A stretch of 64,000 nt of DNA, from positions 44,987,787 to 45,051,786 of the forward strand of contig JACMZG010001908.1 of assembly GCA_018340805.1 (NCBI GenBank), in the 5' to 3' direction. Made by a program: the position numbers and the translations under genes. The stretch's first letter is position 1; every line of letters begins with the position of its first letter. Source of the stretch: Microvelia longipes (Eukaryota; Arthropoda; Insecta; Hemiptera; Veliidae). The notes below the pieces were generated by a model that saw only the letters and a list, made by a program, of their open reading frames with translations, did no database searches and was not told the DNA's origin. Below are positions 59,031 through 64,000 of the stretch, in pieces.

Positions 59031-59620
59031 GGGTGGATGGCAGCTGTAGAACTAGTTTTTCTCCTGTCCAATTGATAATTGTTCTGACGTTAAGACTTCA
59101 TGCCAAGCCCTTATCAGTTCTCCGTCCAGTTAGTACAACTATTTTAACACTGGACAAGAGAATGATAAGGCCCTAACAAGAAGTGTATTCTTCCATTTAG
59201 AAGTTGCCTTTGATTTTAACGAGGAACTGGTCGTGTAACACTTGGAGATGACTGTGCAGATGCTTCCATTCAGTCGTCGGGTATTAATTAGAGGACAAAC
59301 TAATTGCTTTAACAATCAAATCTGTAATATGAAGATTCTTCTATTATTTACTAGCTTCAGCTTGTGTCAGGATCTGATAGTTTTTATCTAGGAATTTTAA
59401 TGCGAATTCTTCTATTCAGTTTTAGGGTTTTAATTTGATGTACTGTTTTGTTTTTTCAGCATCTGGTAGTGTAGAATATTCCCTTGATTTGTTGACTTGT
59501 ACTTGATTATGACATGATAGGTTCACATCAGGATGTGGTAGAGTAACCTGCATGCAGGTCTGCTGACCTCAATGCAGGTCAGCAAATATTTTTATGGTAA
59601 ACAATGATGTTAACAATACA
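59031..59620. other. Unassigned sequence
   Basis: A short inverted pair, gaggtcagcaga-type (catgcaggtctgctgacctc / aatgcaggtcagcaaat), at 59550-59588. No gene. Confidence 0.4.
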
Positions 59621-59621
59621 T

Positions 59622-60092
59622 TTCTTGCTTAGGTTTCCAGTTTATGCTTTATAACTGGAGCAGTAGCATAAATAATTTATTTATTTATTTATTTACATAC
59701 TTGAGGTTACTTTATACAAAGTTTCTCAATTGTCAAACTTTCACAATAAAATGAAGAAAAAACAAGAAATACAAATAGATTGTAAATTATTACATAGAAT
59801 AATTGATTTTCAAGTACTTTTTTCTGGAGTTTAAAAATGTTGAAATTTCTAAAACCTCTAAAACATAAGCATTGAATGTGGTTTAAATTAGTGCAAATAA
59901 TATTCTGCATTGTCAGCTTTGGAAGAACGCGAATAGTTTTGTGTAACCAATGGAATGAATATGGCAATTTCTTTTAAGAATCCAGAAATATTGAAAATCG
60001 AACAGTGATGCAACTGCTCAAGTTATAAAGCAAAAACCAGCAACTTCAAAAGAATTTATGCCAACATACGGACTTCCACGCCAGAATTAGTT
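59622..60092. mobile_element. Foldback/SINE composite
   Basis: ttgcttaggtttccagttta and tgctttataactggagcagt on the left return as aactgctcaagttataaagc and aaaaccagcaac on the right. The right end has a minus-strand SINE head (tctggcgtggaagtccgtat). The same blocks form the element at 21617-21945. A (ttta)n run is at 59668-59694. Confidence 0.5.
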
Positions 60093-61270
60093 TTATAACT
60101 GGCAAACAATTTCTACGATCAAAACTAATAAAACTGTTCCGCAGAGCTAAAAAAAAGTTAAATATTTGATTTTACATATTTATAATTGTGTAACTGCTAA
60201 TGCTTTAAGCGCTGAGAAAAATATTTTAGATTTAGATTTAGTGCCCCAAAAATTCAATCAAAACGTTTTTTCCAATAAAAAATTAAAACTCTCCCCCCCA
60301 AAAGTAAATTTTGCTGATTTTTAAAAATTTTGCTGACTCAAGAAAATTGATAAATGTCTTATTAGCAACCTGGTTAATGGTACGGTTAAGAAAATTTGCT
60401 AAAACATAAGTGCAAACATGGTGAAAGTTTTCTACTTAATGTCGTTCCTAAGATGTATTTTGGTTTCCAATACCGGAATTTCTATACTAAGTTTATGCAA
60501 TATAAGGAAAGAAATCCTGTGGTGAATAAGCCCACTTGTGACGTTTTTCTCTTTTTAAGTAAATACATATAATATTACATTTACCTGTCGCAGTCTGGCA
60601 TATTAAATTTTTACACTTGAGTCGAAGGTATATTTCCCTTTTCTCCTGGGTAAGTCTTGATTCTCAAGGGAGTTCCTTGAGACCCCTCGAGTTGCTTAAT
60701 CCTGTGGCATCCATCTCGTTTCTCTTTCACCCTCAAAATCTTTCCATGCCTCTTATAACATCCAGGGACCTTTCCCACCTACATCCTTTGCCTAAACACC
60801 TCTTATCCAAAAAATACCTTAGATATTAATATTTATTCCTCAAGTCAAACAGACTTTGGGCTAAACATTCGTGCTTTTCCTTCTATCTGCTCAAATAATG
60901 TAAACAAAAAGTATGGCACTTATCTTTCCAACAGATTTATTTTCTCTTTTTTAGAATTAGAGAAAATCTATTCACTTGGACCCTACTCTATACCCAGCAT
61001 TATTTCTAAATCCGTTCGATATTTCTTTTACAAAGCAAGGTATTTTTGTCGTCTGTAAAAAACACTTTGCCTATAATCTTTATCAAAGTCCATTGGTACC
61101 ATCTCTTTAAGTATTATCTTTTTTGTGGAACTTCTAAGAGATTATGGATCGGATGTCCAATTTGTCTCGGGCGAATTTTGTAAAGGAATGTCTTAAAACA
61201 TTTTAAAGACAGCATTTAAACGATTAGCATATGCTGACCTTAAAAAATAAGCGAATATCCTTAAATAGCT
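60093..61270. other. Unassigned sequence
   Basis: No frame with recognisable content (60617-60829 was examined) and no repeat family seen. Confidence 0.45.
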
Positions 61271-61276
61271 TTATAT

Positions 61277-61332
61277 AATATCTATATATATAATATATAT
61301 TATATAATATATATATATATATATATATAATA
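61277..61332. repeat. TA microsatellite
   Basis: Alternating TA with interruptions. Confidence 0.85.
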
Positions 61333-61900
61333 ATCTATTATAATATAAATTTTGTTTGTTGAGTAATATGTTGTTGTATGGTTTGTGATGAATGACCTCC
61401 TAGACGTTTAAAAAACAAACTCTAGCATCCAGGGTCTAACTATAAAATTGCTTAAATAGGCAATATTTTTTGGGGTAAAACGAATACTAATATAATATTT
61501 TCGTTAGACAAAGATAGACGTGAAGATTTCAAAGTGGAGGATTGCTGGTAAAAGAAGCATTTTGCTGCTATTAGCATGAATATTGCAACAAGGCACTGCC
61601 TTCTCCTGCAATCCTGTCGCTTCTTACATTGTTAAAAACATCTCTGTCTCTCAGTAATCCAGAAATAATCCCCATTTGTGCTGAATATTTCATGGTAACA
61701 CGACCAAGGGTAACTTTCTACGCTGAAACTTAATTTTGAACTTAAAATTTTTACTGGTACTCTGTTTGTTACTTTTTTTCTATTTGACTTAAATGAATAA
61801 TTACAACAAACGTCTTGTTTTGCGACAGTTAAATGTATGAATACTTCCGGCTTCATTAAATATTCAATATGATTTTTATACAATCACAAACAGATGTTTA
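61333..61900. other. Unassigned sequence
   Basis: The 83-codon minus-strand frame (61632-61883) has no recognised motif. Confidence 0.4.
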
Positions 61901-61904
61901 ATAA

Positions 61905-62140
61905 CAATCAAATATGATTGATTTTTTTCAAAGTTTTAACTCTGTAGCTTAAGTAAACTGGGAGCTATGATGATAACAGATACTCACACAGACACACACA
62001 CACACACACATACATACAGAAAGAAAGCTATGAGAAAAATATTCAGGATGCCTTAAAAACTCTTGAAACGTATAATCCCGGTTTCGGATTTTTTTGCAAA
62101 CACAATACTTTTCCTATATTTGTATAAATAAAGAAAAGTA
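61905..62140 (+). repeat. Family M dispersed repeat
   Basis: Left-block end (ttcaaagttttaactctgta), a CA run at 61987-62010, then atacagaaagaaagct ... ggtttcggatttttttgc and tataaataaagaaaagta. Confidence 0.6.
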
Positions 62141-62154
62141 AAAAAAAATTATTT

Positions 62155-62222
62155 CTTTTCCTCACTTGTCACCTTTCACTTTTCATTTTCACTTTCACCT
62201 TTCACTTTTGTCACTTTTCACC
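62155..62222. repeat. Short pyrimidine tandem repeat
   Basis: Repeats of tcacctttcacttttcattt-type words, about 60 bp. Confidence 0.7.
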
Positions 62223-63090
62223 ATGTAGAAATGGATACGAATTGTGTTCACCTTAAAAAACCGAAGTTAAGTTTTCATCATTATTATGCGATTCAGCTAT
62301 CATATCATGACGTTCAGAGTTGTTTTATGCTTCCTGTGTGTGTCACGCATAACTCTCGCTGTGTTTATACTCGAGAATTAAAACTTGGTTCAAAAATCAG
62401 GCTTTAGGTCTAGTTGTGCTGCCCGTAAGCTAAACTTTTTCAGACTATAATAACCTATTTTGCAGAGTCATTAAAAATATTAAATAATGTTAAAATAGTA
62501 AATCAAGTTGATTAAATTGACATATGAGGCAAATCGATCCACAGAATTTTATTTTGATGTACGAGTATTCGCCATTTAGGAAATATTGACTATAACATGT
62601 TAAAATTTTAACAGCCTATAAATAATAATTTTTCTACTGCTTTTCAACGATCAAGGTATTGTAAGATAGCAAAATACCCAATAAATCAGCACTAGAATTT
62701 CATATCTATTTACCTTTTATTTTACATGCTATTGGAAAAAGTTAGTTTTCATCTGTAAAAATAATGAAGCTTTACCGCATCTAAATAAAAATAAAAAGCA
62801 TCAGTCTCTCCACAAAATATATTTAAATAAGCAAACCGGCTTTCAACCCACAAAGGTCATCTTCAGGCCGGTGAGAAGAGAATCATTGAGCCTGTGAGTC
62901 CTTGCTAGTTATGACTGCGACTAACCGCATCTAATTTAAATTATTAAATCATTTAATATATTGATAAAATGTGCTATATTCTTTATTACTAAGTAGTAAA
63001 TAATTAGGATGCCAAGTATGATTAGAGATTTTCATTACAATTCCTAGACATTGGATAAGCACTCTATTCTGAGGTTGAATTCAGCAAGAT
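62223..63090. other. Unassigned sequence
   Basis: A foldback-related fragment at 62820-62905 (see 51712-51872). Nothing coding. Confidence 0.4.
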
Positions 63091-63094
63091 CTCC

Positions 63095-63345
63095 GTAACA
63101 CCAAGTTAGACGTAGGATATTTATAATATTCTAGGACAAGCGAAGCAAGAGTTCAGTAACATCAACTTTGACGTAGGATATTTTAGGACAAGCGAAGCAA
63201 GTCCGAAGTTATTACACCATAGACTTCGGATAACAATTTTATTCCGAGGGCGAGTATACCGAGACCAATGTAATACTACCTCTATGATTATGTCATTCTG
63301 AGGACGAGCGAAGCAAGTCCGAAGTTTTGAGGAGAAGTACCGAGG
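63095..63345. repeat. Dispersed GACAAGCGAAGCAAG-type repeats
   Basis: Three to four imperfect copies of taggacaagcgaagcaagtc / gaggacgagcgaagcaagtc with cgaagttattaca spacers. Related to families G and the 3.6-kb satellite core. Confidence 0.5.
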
Positions 63346-64000
63346 TTTATATTGTTGTTGTTATTCTTCATGTTGTTGTTATTGATAATTAAATTATTTG
63401 AATTATATGTCAAACATTAATTTTAAAACAATAGTTTGTTCAGTTTTAGTGTTGAGGTTAGTTATAACTATAAAAACTTTTATCATTTCATTGGGTCAAG
63501 TTTTCCTGAAGTTTAAATACCCGCATAGAAAATTAACTTACAATAAAATACGTGCCTTCCACTCAACATGATAATACCCATTTTGTCTATTAATAGGGGA
63601 AGTGCTACCCAAAGTAATTTAATGGTGATCAGATAGAATTTTGTAATTGCATTTGAAAATTAATAAATACATTAAATGCCAGTCATATTTAAATTTTAAT
63701 AAAAAGTTGTATAGGACATTATTATGTCAAAATACTCCGGATATTTGAGAATTACAAACACTTTTATGCCAACTAAGTGTGCTTCTAAGTTTCTAGGCAG
63801 GTATAAGTGCGTATATTTTTATCTCTATAGGACAAAGTATTTTATGATTATAACCAGATTATTATCTCTATCTTTGTATCTCTATTCTATTTTCTGTACT
63901 ACTTTAGTTTATACTGTTTCTGCCTTGTAGTTTAAAGTGTATGGAGGTTTGGTTTAACAGTGAGAGCACGTGTTGTTCCCAGTTTTCACTAGACTATAAG
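63346..64000. other. Unassigned end of window
   Basis: The frame at 63724-63930 is AT-driven with no recognised motif. No exon of the VWC gene recognised. Confidence 0.4.

Overview
The window is AT-rich, intron- and repeat-dominated nuclear DNA from a multicellular eukaryote, almost certainly an arthropod and probably an insect. The only host gene recognised has long introns and von Willebrand factor type C (VWC) modules. Most of the rest is decayed non-LTR retrotransposons, tRNA-derived SINEs, MITE-like inverted-repeat elements, minisatellites and TA/CA microsatellites. No bacterial operon, CRISPR array, rRNA gene or intact transposase was seen. Species and order cannot be fixed from the sequence alone.

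The host gene is on the minus strand. Four exons (52162-52077, 31610-31466, 25215-25102, 12318-12140) join with consistent reading phases into about 173 codons ending at a stop at 12140-12142. Together they encode the C-terminal part of a cysteine-rich, presumably extracellular protein with two VWC modules. Each module is split by an intron and each has only the first-subdomain set of six cysteines. The introns are about 20.5, 6.3 and 12.8 kb. The 5' end of the gene lies beyond the right edge or was not recognised.

Layout: 0-6 kb holds two families of 0.3-0.5 kb inverted-repeat elements (called A and B here) on either side of a ~1 kb satellite (3.6-4.6 kb). 6.6-10.4 kb has three further minisatellites. 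12.1 kb is the terminal exon. 12.8-17.5 kb carries minus-strand LINE remains. 17.5-24.9 kb, in the intron, has a large foldback element, CA-rich dispersed repeats, SINEs and an element of family C. 25.1 kb is an exon, followed by LINE remains, a short palindromic MITE and a ~0.9 kb element of family D. 31.5 kb is an exon, followed by nested inverted repeats with repeated TGACGTCA palindromes. 33-52 kb is the longest intron, with LINE, SINE, minisatellite and further C, D and F elements. 52.1 kb is the most upstream exon seen. 52.2-64 kb has an E-box/octamer minisatellite, a ~1 kb 33-bp minisatellite, a third family D element and LINE remains.

The family letters A-F, M (CA-rich dispersed repeat) and G (ends in a GGTACC-containing sequence) are local labels for this window, not database names. 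I found no convincing new multi-gene system. The most informative items are the reconstructed VWC gene, target-site duplications that define mobile-element families, and the repeated palindromes.
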